DNA of 64,000 bases from Prorocentrum cordatum (lineage: Eukaryota; Sar; Dinophyceae; Prorocentrales; Prorocentraceae). The notes under the pieces were generated by a model that worked only from the letters and a program-made list of their open reading frames with translations, had not been told where the DNA came from and did not search any database. Positions within the stretch are counted from its first letter, which is position 1. Every line of letters starts with the position of its first letter. Of this stretch, positions 11,530 to 20,352 are shown in pieces. The stretch covers positions 90,173 to 154,172 of the forward strand of contig CAUYUJ010020579.1 of the NCBI GenBank assembly GCA_963575745.1, in the 5' to 3' direction. Both the position numbers and the translations under genes were made by a program.

Positions 11530-12112
11530 TCACAGACGAGGCTCCCGCCTGAGACTTCTTCCAAATTCAGGCTTGAGGAGCCCAAGATTGACGACAGTTA
11601 CAGGATTCCGATGACCCGCTCGGATTACCAACATGCTCTGCGGGCCCCATAGGGCGGGGGCTCCCGCCGGAGACTTCCTCACAATTCACTCAGAGACGAG
11701 GCTCCCGCCTGAGACTTCCTCCAGTTTCAGGCTTGACGAGCCCAAAAGTGACGACAGTTACAAGTTTCCGATGACCCGCTCGGATTACCAACATGATCTG
11801 CGGGCCCCATAGGGAGGGGGCTCCCGCCTGAGCCTTCCTCAGAATTCACTCACAGACGAGGCTCCCGCCTGAGACTTCCTCCAAATTCAAGCTTGAGGAG
11901 CCCAAAAGTGACGACAATTACAGGTTTCCGATGACCCGCTCGGATTACCAACATGATCTGCGGGCCCCATAGGGAGGGAGCTCCCGCCTGAGACTTCCTC
12001 CCAATTCACTCACAGACGAGGCTCCCGCCTGAGACTTCCTCCAGTTTCAGGCTTGACGAGCCCAAAAGTGACGACAGTTACAGGTTTCCGATGACCCGCT
12101 CCGATTACTAGC
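11453..12112. repeat. 160-bp tandem repeat, four copies
   Basis: The word GACCCGCTCGGATTACCAAC recurs at 11,453, 11,613, 11,773 and 11,933, with a diverged end copy at 12,093, so the period is exactly 160 bp. Within each unit CTCCCGCCTGAGACTTCCTC-like words occur more than once, showing an older internal duplication. It abuts the helicase-like fragment. Confidence 0.95.
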
Positions 12113-12282
12113 CGGCCGCTCTGCGGTTGATCGGGAGTTTCTGTATATAGAAGACCGGGCGCGCGCTTCTGGGCGAGAGGGAAATGATCGAGAGGAGAAA
12201 GAGCGTGAGCATCAGGAAAGCGAGGCTCGCGGGGGGGGAACCAGCGGCGAAAAGTCTGCGGAAATCGCGCGCCCCGAGAAAT

Positions 12283-12630
12283 CTCCTCCTCCTCCTCCTC
12301 GCCCACCTCCTCTTCCTCCTCCTCCTCCTCCTCCTCCTCCTCCTCCTCCTCCTCCTCATCATCATCATCATCATCATCATCATCGTCATCATCATCATCA
12401 GCATCATCATCATCATCGTCCTACCGCATCCTCCTTCTTCTCCTCCTCCTCCTCCTACTCCTGTTCATCCTCTTCCTCCTCATCCTACTCCTGCTCATCC
12501 TCCTCCTCCTCCTCCTCCCGCACCCTGGTCCTCCTCTTCCGCCTCCTCCGCCTCCTCCTCCTTTTCCTCCTTTTCCTCCTCCTCCTCCTCCTCCTCCTCC
12601 TCCTCATCATCATCCTGCTCTTCCACACAC
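12283..12630. repeat. TCC/TCA polypyrimidine tract
   Basis: Near-continuous TCC triplets with a TCA block at about 12,357-12,415. Open frames through it encode poly-Leu/Ser/Pro or, on the other strand, poly-Arg/Glu and are not genes. Similar tracts lie inside introns elsewhere in the window. Confidence 0.9.
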
Positions 12631-12719
12631 CGCATCCTCAGCCCCCGCGGCCCCAGAACGTCCCGACCCCTTCCCCAGATCCGTCTTTGCTGCGCCATGA
12701 TGCCAGAACGCGGCCTCTC

Positions 12720-12840
12720 TTGGAACCGTCTTGGGGCTCTTTTGGGCCGTCTTGGGCGCCTTTTGGGCCGTCTTGGGCCTCTCTTGGGCCGTCTTGGGCC
12801 CTCTTGGGGGCATCTTGGGCGGTTTTGGGGCAGTCGCAGT
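12720..12840. repeat. CTTGGGCCGTCTTGGG short tandem repeats
   Basis: A degenerate repeat of roughly 15 bp based on TTGGGCCGTC and TTGGGCSTC. It is the reverse complement of the CCCAAGA-type words at 8,190-8,330, so one repeat family is present at both loci in opposite orientations. Confidence 0.75.
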
Positions 12841-13089
12841 GGCAGTTGATGGGGCAAGCCATGCTCGCCTCAGGCGGCCGCGCCCGAATCCCAAGCGGCC
12901 ACGAAGAAACTCCCCAAATTATGCTATCGGAGTTCCCCAAAATTATCCCGGCAAAGCAACCTAACAGCGATGTGTAGGAGCATATCTGGAAGCATTCCCC
13001 TTAAGATTCAAATGAGAATCCAGTTGTAGAGTTCTGCTGTTCTCGCAGTCGTAGTCGCATTCGCGATGACAGTCGCAGTGGCAACGGCA

Positions 13090-13440
13090 GTCGCAGTCAC
13101 AGCCTCAGCCTCAGCCTGCCTCAGCCTCAGCCTCAGCCTGCCTCAGCCTCAGCCTCAGCCTGCCTCAGCCTCAGCCTGCAGCCTCAGCCTCAGCATCAGC
13201 TCAGCCTGCCTCATCAGCCCGCCTCAGCCTCAGCCTCAGCCTGCTTCAGCCTCAGCCTCAGGCCTCAGCCTCGGCCTCAGCCTCAGCCTGCCTCAGCCTC
13301 AGCCTGCATCAGCCTCAGCCTCAGCCTCAGCCTGCCTCAGCCTCAGCCTGCTTCAGCCTCAGCCTCAGTCTGCCGTCGGCCTCGGCCTCAGCCTCAGCCT
13401 GCCTCAGCCTCAGCCTGCATCAGCCTCAGCCTCAGCACGA
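13090..13440. repeat. CAGCCT hexanucleotide microsatellite
   Basis: About 55 imperfect copies of CAGCCT with periodic CTGCCT variants. The open plus-strand frame would encode a Pro/Gln/Ser/Ala-rich repeat; I see no evidence that it is translated. Confidence 0.9.
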
Positions 13441-13730
13441 AGCAACCCAGCTAGAAGGACAAAGCGCTGAATGTACACCGATGTGTTCGACGACTGCGTA
13501 TGTAATGATGTGACGATATACAGACTGAGCCCTTCGTGAATGTCTACATGTTTTTCTGACGCCTACAAACGGCGCTGACGTGTGTGTGAAAAGTGTCCGC
13601 GCAGCAAAAGCCGGCGAAGCGTGCAGACAGCCAGCTGCAAAAGGTTGCGAGCGGCTCTTGGAAGACGTTTACGGAACGGAGCTACGGTGTCTGAAAACAA
13701 TGGCATCGAAGCGAAGAGCCTCGGAGCCCT

Positions 13731-16095
13731 GCAGCCTGAGAAACACCGCAGGAACTCGCATACTGAAAAGGAATGCATTGCAAACCGCACGTTGCGAACC
13801 CTGCAGGCTGAGAAGCACCGCAGGATGTCGCATGCTGAAAAGCACTTGTACTGCAGAGCGCAGGCTGCGAAACCTGCAGGCTGAGAAGCACCGCAGGAAC
13901 TCGCATGCTTTCGAACACTACTGCTCGAGACCGCAGCTGGAGAGCGGCAGACCGCAGGCTGAGAAGCACCGCGGGCAGAGAGACTTGCAAAACTCAGATG
14001 TCCTGATCGTCTTGGAGGAAGTCACGCCAGTCCGGCGGCTGCCAAGAATCGATGATGCGCCTGGAGCCACCGCCCGTGCTGCCGCCGATGTCCAGGTAGT
14101 CGCCATCGCCCCTGAACAGACGGCCGTGCCCGCACGCCAGAATCGCTTGGTTGCGGATTTGAAGCAGCGCTCCGCTCTCAAACATCTGCAACACGTCCTG
14201 CTGCCTGCGCGTGAAGTTCGGCTTTGCCTGGCCAGCCTGGGCAGACAGATATAGGGAAAGCCGCTCCCCCTCGTTGTAGCGCGCGATGGCCTCGGCCTTC
14301 TGGTGGTGCAGCCGGCGCCGCTGTTGCCGCAGAGCTTCCTCGGGAACTGCTGCATCACGGCCCTCACTGTGATCAGCTTGCAACGCTTGCGTTAACCAAT
14401 CAACGTCGAAGCGCCCTGAGAAGGCCAGCACCTCCCAGATCTGTTTAGTACCGGCCACACGTTGCAAATGGCGATGCCACCGCTTACGCTTCTGGTCTTT
14501 CACAAACTTGGCGACGCTACCCAGACCTGCACCCTTGGCCTGGCCACCTTTTCCCGCAGGCTGAGAAGCACCGTGAGAACCTTTCTTACCGCCTGGCCCT
14601 TTGTTCGGACCCTGCGGAACCGCATGGCCCCCTTGTGGCGCAGACTTGCCTTTCGCTTTTCCCTTTTCGATATCCCGTTCCTGAAGCGCACGCTGCTGCC
14701 GCGACTGCTCGTACTGGTCGCGAGCTACTCTGACCAATTCCTGGCGCTCAGGCTCCGTGAGAACGTAGCGCATGTCGTCGATGTTCTTGCTCCGCAGAAA
14801 GTCATGTCGAAGCTTAAGGACAGAGAGAATGGCTCGGCCAGTCTCCTCCTGAGACGCAAAGGCCGTGTCATATTCCGAGCCAGGCTGAGGAGCGCCAGCT
14901 GGATCAGTGTCCGCTGGCTCCGTGGACTTCCTCTTTTTGAAAAGCAAGAGACTGAGATGATGGAGGACTTTCGGATCGTACTCCTCGTCGTACCTGTCGT
15001 CCCAAAGCTTCCTCAGCTCCCTGTGCAAGTCGTCCGCGCGATTCTGAACGACATCCTCGACGTAGTCGGGATCACCCGGTGAAGTCGGTGAAAGCGGAGG
15101 AGCAGAACTCGGCGACCGATCCCAATGCACAGAAGACTCGCGGTCCGCCTGTACGCTGACGTCGGCGTCGGAGACGTTTTCGACGACAATTTTCCGCCTC
15201 TTGCTCTCCCCAGGCTGAATAGCACCAGGGAGAGTGAGCACAACCGCCACCGCATCGTGTGCGTCGTTGCGCATGCCACGATCCGTAAAAGACGCGCCAA
15301 CGGCAATGGAGCAGAAACGGGCGACTGCTCCGCAGACCGCGACGTGGTCGCCTTTGAGGTCGGCCGGAGTGGCATGGACCTCCCATACCTTCTCGTCGTT
15401 CTGCTCGCGCTGGTAAGCCTCCCGCGCCTCCTGGAAAGTGAGGTTGTCGTCGCCGACTACAAGCACAACGACTGCCTCGTTTAGATTCTCAAGAATCTTG
15501 GCCAGGCCGTCCAGGTGCAAGCGGAGATGGCGAACTGTCCGCTTTCGAGTCTGGATGCTCGGCGGTTTCTTGCCGCACACGATGTGCATGTTGGCGATCA
15601 CCACGTGGAACTTGTCATGGCCTGGTTTGTTCACCTCAAAATGTGAAATAACAGCATCAATATCTCGGCCGCTAGGAGGCCTGTAAACTTTGCTGTCTTC
15701 GCACAGAGTCAGTTCCGCAGGCTGAGAAGCACCGCGGAACCCCCAGAGAGTCAAGTAGTTGTCGACCTCCGAGAAGCGAATGCCATCACCGAAAGGCTTA
15801 CTGAGGATCTCTGTCACGTTGATCCCTGCTCGGCGAAAGCCTTCACGGAACGCACCGACCTCGCAGCCACAGACCATATCAGCATCAGCGGTCTCCACTA
15901 TCTTGGCGCACAACCTTCCGAAGTTAGCGCAGTGAGTGGCCGCCTGCTTACCAGTCATCATGCCCTGCTCGAACCCGAAATTGAACGAGGCGACCGTGAA
16001 AGACGCAGGCTGCACAGCGCCAGAACCAGGCGTCTGTCCACCTTCCTCCGCAGGCTGAGAAGCACCGCGAGGCGGCGCAGGCTGAGAAGCACCGC
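13731..16095 (-). repeat. Dispersed 19-nt hairpin family C, in and beside the EEP-like gene
   Basis: The minus-strand consensus is GCGGTGCTTCTCAGCCTGC. Plus-strand copies start at 13,731, 13,803, 13,876, 13,954, 14,556, 14,879, 15,210, 15,717, 16,005, 16,050 and 16,077, with a further partial at 13,860. The core forms a GCT/AGC stem around a 4-nt loop, extended by outer GC pairs around a mismatch. Four copies lie downstream of the stop codon and seven lie inside the coding sequence. All seven coding copies are in the same frame and encode GASQPA or close variants (GAVQPA, GAPQPG, GAIQPG). All have the same orientation as the gene. Confidence 0.9.
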
Positions 16096-16180
16096 GAGGC
16101 GGCGACACTTCGGACGAGCCTCGCGGAGCAGAGGCTGCGGATGAACGTTGGACATGGGGGTACGGCCAGGGGAACGCCAT
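13994..16180 (-). CDS. Endonuclease/exonuclease/phosphatase-like protein with in-frame hairpin inserts
   Basis: A single uninterrupted 728-codon frame starts at the ATG at 16,180 and ends at 13,994. Residues about 55-335 resemble the endonuclease/exonuclease/phosphatase fold: a first strand (VASFNFG), a glutamate-containing segment (VCGCEVGAF), a central IANMHI with His, then VVVLVVGDDNLTF (the GDxN position) and a distal DAHDAVAVVL where the family has its catalytic His. The second half is basic and helical (about 520-700) with KGKAKGK and KDQKRKRWHRHL, probably nucleic-acid binding. Such domains occur in non-LTR retroelements, nucleases and phosphodiesterases; no reverse transcriptase is attached. 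The N-terminal 50 residues and the linkers hold repeated GASQPA segments made by hairpin family C. I call the fold with moderate confidence and give no substrate. Confidence 0.65.
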   Translation of the reverse strand: MAFPWPYPHVQRSSAASAPRGSSEVSPPRGASQPAPPRGASQPAEEGGQTPGSGAVQPASFTVASFNFGFEQGMMTGKQAATHCANFGRLCAKIVETADADMVCGCEVGAFREGFRRAGINVTEILSKPFGDGIRFSEVDNYLTLWGFRGASQPAELTLCEDSKVYRPPSGRDIDAVISHFEVNKPGHDKFHVVIANMHIVCGKKPPSIQTRKRTVRHLRLHLDGLAKILENLNEAVVVLVVGDDNLTFQEAREAYQREQNDEKVWEVHATPADLKGDHVAVCGAVARFCSIAVGASFTDRGMRNDAHDAVAVVLTLPGAIQPGESKRRKIVVENVSDADVSVQADRESSVHWDRSPSSAPPLSPTSPGDPDYVEDVVQNRADDLHRELRKLWDDRYDEEYDPKVLHHLSLLLFKKRKSTEPADTDPAGAPQPGSEYDTAFASQEETGRAILSVLKLRHDFLRSKNIDDMRYVLTEPERQELVRVARDQYEQSRQQRALQERDIEKGKAKGKSAPQGGHAVPQGPNKGPGGKKGSHGASQPAGKGGQAKGAGLGSVAKFVKDQKRKRWHRHLQRVAGTKQIWEVLAFSGRFDVDWLTQALQADHSEGRDAAVPEEALRQQRRRLHHQKAEAIARYNEGERLSLYLSAQAGQAKPNFTRRQQDVLQMFESGALLQIRNQAILACGHGRLFRGDGDYLDIGGSTGGGSRRIIDSWQPPDWRDFLQDDQDI

Positions 16181-16324
16181 TGCAATCAAAACTCAGTGGA
16201 CTGCAGTGAATGAATGTAGTGGCCAATTGAATGCAGAGGACTGCAGTGTCACTAGCAAGTCCTGAACCAAACACAGCTGTGGCGGAAGGAATATGAAGCG
16301 TCTGGCTATTCAAAATGTTGCCCG

Positions 16325-16440
16325 GCAATGTCCTCCTCCTCCTCCTCCTCCTCCTCCTCGTCCTCCTCCTCCTCTTCCTCCTCCTCCTCCTCCTCCTCCT
16401 CCTCCTCCTCCTCCTCCTCCTGGTAGTCCTCCCCCTCCCC
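16325..16440. repeat. TCC polypyrimidine tract
   Basis: TCC triplets interrupted by single CTT/CGT units, directly upstream of the EEP-like gene on its strand and abutting the 73-bp minisatellite. Confidence 0.9.
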
Positions 16441-16449
16441 TCCTCCTCC

Positions 16450-16885
16450 TGGTAGCCCAGGAATGGGAGTTTTGGGAACTCGAAGAGCACGAAGTGGCCT
16501 ACAGTTGGCTCCGGGCATTCAAAATGTGGCCCGGGAATGGAGTTCTGGGAACTCGAAGAGCACGAAGTGGCCTACAGTTGGCTCCGGGCATTCAAAATGT
16601 GGCCCGGGAATGGAGTTCTGGGAAATAGAAGAGCACGAAGTGGCCTACAGTTGGCTCCGGGCATCCAAAATGTGGCCCGGGAATGGCGTTCTGGGAACTC
16701 GAAGAGCACGAAGTGTGTGACTGTTGCATCCGGCCCCCCAGAATGTGGCCCGGGAATGGCGTTCTGGGATGTCGAAGAGCACTTTGTGTGTGACTGTTGC
16801 ATCCGGCCCCCCAGAATGTGGCCTGGGAATGGAGTTCTGGGAAGGCGAAGAGCACGAAGTGTGTGACTGTTGGTGAAAAACGAGC
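16450..16885. repeat. 73-bp minisatellite, about six copies
   Basis: The word AATGTGGCCCGGGAATGG recurs at 16,522, 16,595, 16,668, 16,741 and 16,814, a spacing of exactly 73 bp. Copies fall in two subtypes: the first three share CCTACAGTTGGCTCCGGGCA, the last ones CTGTTGCATCCGGCCCCCCA. Because 73 is not a multiple of three and several frames stay open through it, the encoded peptides are incidental. Confidence 0.95.
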
Positions 16886-17099
16886 CCGGCTCATGCCGCC
16901 CGGAAACGCCCCAACACCTGCCCGGACCCCCCTGTGGAGTGATCTGTGAGCTCTTTTGAGTCAACTAGAAACCTATCAGTCTTCGCTGTTAGGTAAAAAA
17001 CTTTGATTGACTCGCGGGCTTACGGAAAACACTTTCGCCGTCCTCGCTCTGGCCGGGCCTCCCTGGAGGAGGGGAAGGGGCACGAATCCTGACCAGTTG

Positions 17100-17590
17100 G
17101 AAAGGGAAGCCGAGGAGGGCGCCGGTTTGGGATTCGTCGGCGGATCCACCGGATCCAGCGGATCCGTCCGGAAACGGTGCCGGAGGCCGCTCTGGGCTCC
17201 TCTGGGCACCTCCCCCGGGGCCCGTTTTGTAAGGATGTCTCAGGCGAGGGCGCCGGTTTGGGATTCGTCACGGATCCACCGGATCCAGCGGATCCGTCCG
17301 GAAACGGTGCCGGAGGCCGCTCTGGGCTCCTGTGGGCACCTCCCCCGGGGCCCGTTTTGTGAGGATGTCTCAGGCGAGGGCGCCGGTTTGGGACTCGTCA
17401 CCGGATCCAGCGGATCCAGCGGATCCGTCCGGAAACGGTGCCGGAGGCCGCTCTGGGCTCCTCTGGGCACCTCCCCCTGGGCCGGTTTTGTGAGGATGGC
17501 AAGCGAGGGCGCCGGGGTGGGATTCGTCGGCGGATCCACCGGATCCAGCGGATCCGTCCAGAAACGGTGCCGGAGGCCGCTCTGCCTGAA
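17100..17590. repeat. Satellite S1: about four units of 130 bp
   Basis: Units contain CGGAAACGGTGCCGGAGGCC, then CTCTGGGCTCC, GGGGCCCGTTTTGTGAGGAT and a run of GGATCCRSC nonamers. Spacing between GTTTTG words is 130 and 131 bp. The same family appears at 34,108-34,250 and 44,505-45,255 in the same orientation. The right edge passes into AT-rich sequence (17,600-17,700) with GTTAGTAACAGTTAG words. Confidence 0.95.
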
Positions 17591-17828
17591 GGCCCTGCGT
17601 AGTTAGTAACAGTTAGCGGAACTTCTAATTGTTATTAACGGAGTTATAACTAGTTAGGTTTGGCCAGTTTGAAGCTGTTTTTTTAAATGTTTATGTTATG
17701 TTTTTGCATCTCATGTAGTTGGAAATTGGGGCATCATGATTGGGCGCTTCGTCGATTTGGATCTGCTCAGGGGCCTTCAGATGTTTTTATCGTCCTGGGG
17801 CAAACGCGACGGTCCGCAGCGCATCATG

Positions 17829-19911
17829 TTAGCAACATCGCGATTTGTATTCTACTGGCCAAATGCACGTGATGTCGTTCTCTATTTTCCTGTAAATCAC
17901 AGGAGCTTTCAGCGAGGTCAGAGGCATCAGAACAGGGTCTGTATCATCTAAAAAGATGTGTCTGGAAAAACCTTCAGCGGCGTTCACATGCTTAGTTGCA
18001 AGCTGCTGGACAAGCACCTGCGACTCGCCATCGTCGCATTTCACGTGAAACCACACTTGCATTGCTGCATGCATCCCGCCCGACCCCAGAAGTACGATAT
18101 CACCGCGCTTGATGCGGCCGAAATCTGTCATGGCTTCGATGCTGGAGACGGCTGTCTGCGTCCCAGGGCACATGCGTTTCAACGCATTCAGCAGCTTCTG
18201 TGTTGCTTTCGTTGGGTCGACTAAGCCAGGTGAAACACGCATGGTCTTTAAATCGTGCGCGTGCTGCGCAGTGAGTTGGACCATGAGAGCCTTCTCTGGC
18301 CCCTTCTTGCACATGTGGTCTTTGACGAAACGTTTTACGTTTTTGTGCTTGCGTTCCTGGACAAAGCAACTGAGCGACCCGTGTTTTTTCAAACATTTCT
18401 GGCAAATGTGTTGCCATATGGTGCTTATACACCCAATAGCTTTCACCATGTGCGTCCTGATGGCACCGAAGATGTTTCACTAACGCTGACTCTATCTGCG
18501 CGGTCGTGACTGGAAGCCGCCGCGCCGCCGTGATGATTATGTCAACGGCATCTTGCAATGCCAGCATACTTGCGATCTGGGGGGCCACTTGATCCGATGA
18601 AGGATGCATGGCAATTACTTGCCGAATATACCTGCACAAAACAGGCAACGCAGAGATCTCTTCTGAGGCACTTGCTTGGAGCTCACCAGTCTCCCATACA
18701 GTTGCGGCTGAGTGGTGTTTACTCGGCCGCGTCCACTTCATGAAATACTCATGCAACTCCCTTGCATCACACAAACACTTGAACTGCGCATGCCCTAAAA
18801 GTGTTTTTACTTCTCTGTCGAATATACCAGACACAAAATAAATATGCATCCAGTCAAAGCAAATGAATGACGCAGGGAGATATCGCAAACCTGGGTCCAG
18901 CGCTATGTGTTCGGGGTGGAAGTTCCATCCTTTGTGCAGTGTGATGGTCGTGTACTGCCCCTCTGAAAACTCCCCCCACTGATATTTATCCCAATCGGGT
19001 CGAAGTCGTTCCAGGATCGCGATGATTGTCGCGTCATCGTTTCTGCGTATCTTTGACGCATCCAAGCGCGCGTCTGTCACAAAGAAACCAGATACATCAT
19101 ATGTCAAATAATCAAACTTTCTATTCAAGACGTTGCGACATAACGCACAGGGTTTGGAACCAGCGTGCCCTTTGTTCATGTGTAGTTCCCGCAATGCCTC
19201 TTCGTCCCCTATGGCGCACGACAGCTTCGCGACGATCGTCGCGTGCGACGTTGCGTCGCCGTTCTCTGACACGTCTAATGTAACACCGCTCGTCTCAAAA
19301 TTGAAACCACCAGCAGAATTTAAAACAACTTCTGTGAGGATCATCTTGATGCACTGCCCGATGCCACCTGGGATGCTTTTTATTTTTGCGCACCGCGCAG
19401 TGCTAAGCGTGAACCACGCATCTTCGTTACCCAAGGACTCGTCGGACTCAGCGAACGACCAGTAAACAGCATCACCCCCCCGATAATCTTTCCCCTTCGC
19501 CAGGGGGTCTCGCGGTGAAATACCATCGAAATATAAAATGATGTGCCACGGCGACGCCAAGCTGCATGGGCGCTCCTGAAGTGAGCGGCGAAACATCTCC
19601 CTGACTGGAGCGCTAGCCTTGCAGCAGGAATACAAAAATGGCCCAGGACAGCACACCCAGTTCTCGAAAGTTCTACCACTGACTAAAGGCGTGTCTATGC
19701 AACGCAAGACGTTCCCATATGCGTTCGACTCTTTGGCAATGATGTTTTCGTTTGCCCTGTATTGTGAGCTCCGTGAAATATTGTCGGGCAACCCATGGTC
19801 TCGCACATATTTTAGGACACCCGACAGAGCACGCTGTGACAGGCATGGGCCCCTGTGGAGCCCCACCAGCGCCTCATCCGCCTTGCGTTTCCTGGCGGCG
19901 GACGCGGCCAT
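17829..19911 (-). pseudogene. DDE-transposase-like gene, copy 1, with one frameshift
   Basis: The ATG at 19,911 directly follows a relict spliced leader and starts MAASAARKRKADEAL. About 510 codons later the frame shifts at an A6 run (T6 at 18,384-18,389 on the plus strand); after it, the frame ending at 17,829 continues the homology. Landmarks: IILYFDGISPRDPLA near residue 130 (first acidic site), a Cys pair in SKPCALCRNV, FICFDWMHIYFVSG near residue 355 (Asp-x-Met-His, as in En/Spm-like transposases), and a C-terminal LSCFVQERKHK. Copies 2 and 3 at 36.9-38.8 and 49.2-52.0 kb share these landmarks. The family is DDE-transposase-like; assignment to CACTA/Tnp2 is tentative. The single shift could be real decay or an assembly error. 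Confidence 0.6.
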
Positions 19912-19913
19912 GG

Positions 19914-19935
19914 TTTCAGCCCAAATGGCTACAGA
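19914..19935 (-). other. Relict dinoflagellate spliced leader abutting the transposase start
   Basis: The minus strand reads TCTGTAGCCATTTGGGCTGA then AA, two bases before the ATG at 19,911. The known leader is (D)CCGTAGCC-ATTTTGGCTC-AAG; I count 18 of 22 matches. Such relicts arise when trans-spliced mRNA is reverse transcribed and reinserted. Confidence 0.6.
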
Positions 19936-20046
19936 CTCGGTAACGATGCCAATGCGCATCATAGGATGCATGCGTCGCGTTATGGTAGGGGCACGCTGCA
20001 TGATGCATCTGAATGCAGCGAGGCGATAGATCACAACAGAAGTGCA

Positions 20047-20170
20047 CGTTGCATATCGATGCATATGGCATGATACGACGTCGCATCAGAAGGACATGTA
20101 GGTGCATATTGATGCATACGAAGTGCGACGGTAGCTCGCAAGAGAAAGGAGTGTTGCATATTGATGCATG
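20047..20170. repeat. Three spaced TTGCATATTGATGCAT elements
   Basis: Copies at about 20,047, 20,102 and 20,154 (spacings near 54 bp) each hold TGCATATYGATGCAT, containing the ATGCAT palindrome. They lie between the stop of the 20.4-21.7 kb gene and the start of transposase copy 1, both on the minus strand. A regulatory role is only a guess. Confidence 0.6.
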
Positions 20171-20352
20171 CGACTTGCGATGAAAAGATCGCAACAGACT
20201 TGTGGTTTAGACATCATGGTGCAACGTCACACAAGCAAGAGAGAGTTCGTCGATGTGGCGCCGCCCACCGCCGCGCTGCAGCTGCGATGCGAGCTCCCAG
20301 CCCTGCTGGTCCTCAACAACCCCCTGGTCATCCCCCTCCCCGCGTCGAGCAC

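Noticed and set aside
16463-16866. Repeated peptide with GTRRARS and EEHEVAYSWL in the 73-bp minisatellite
   Set aside because: The period is not a multiple of three and several frames are open, so the peptide periodicity is incidental.
17007-17606. 199-codon frame over satellite S1, and similar frames over S3
   Set aside because: The same satellite yields open frames on both strands at all loci; unit lengths of 122, 130 and 131 bp break any frame between units.
18380-18392. Programmed -1 frameshift site in transposase copy 1 (A6 followed by C)
   Set aside because: The downstream frame is +1, not -1, relative to the upstream frame, so the slippery-site geometry does not fit.
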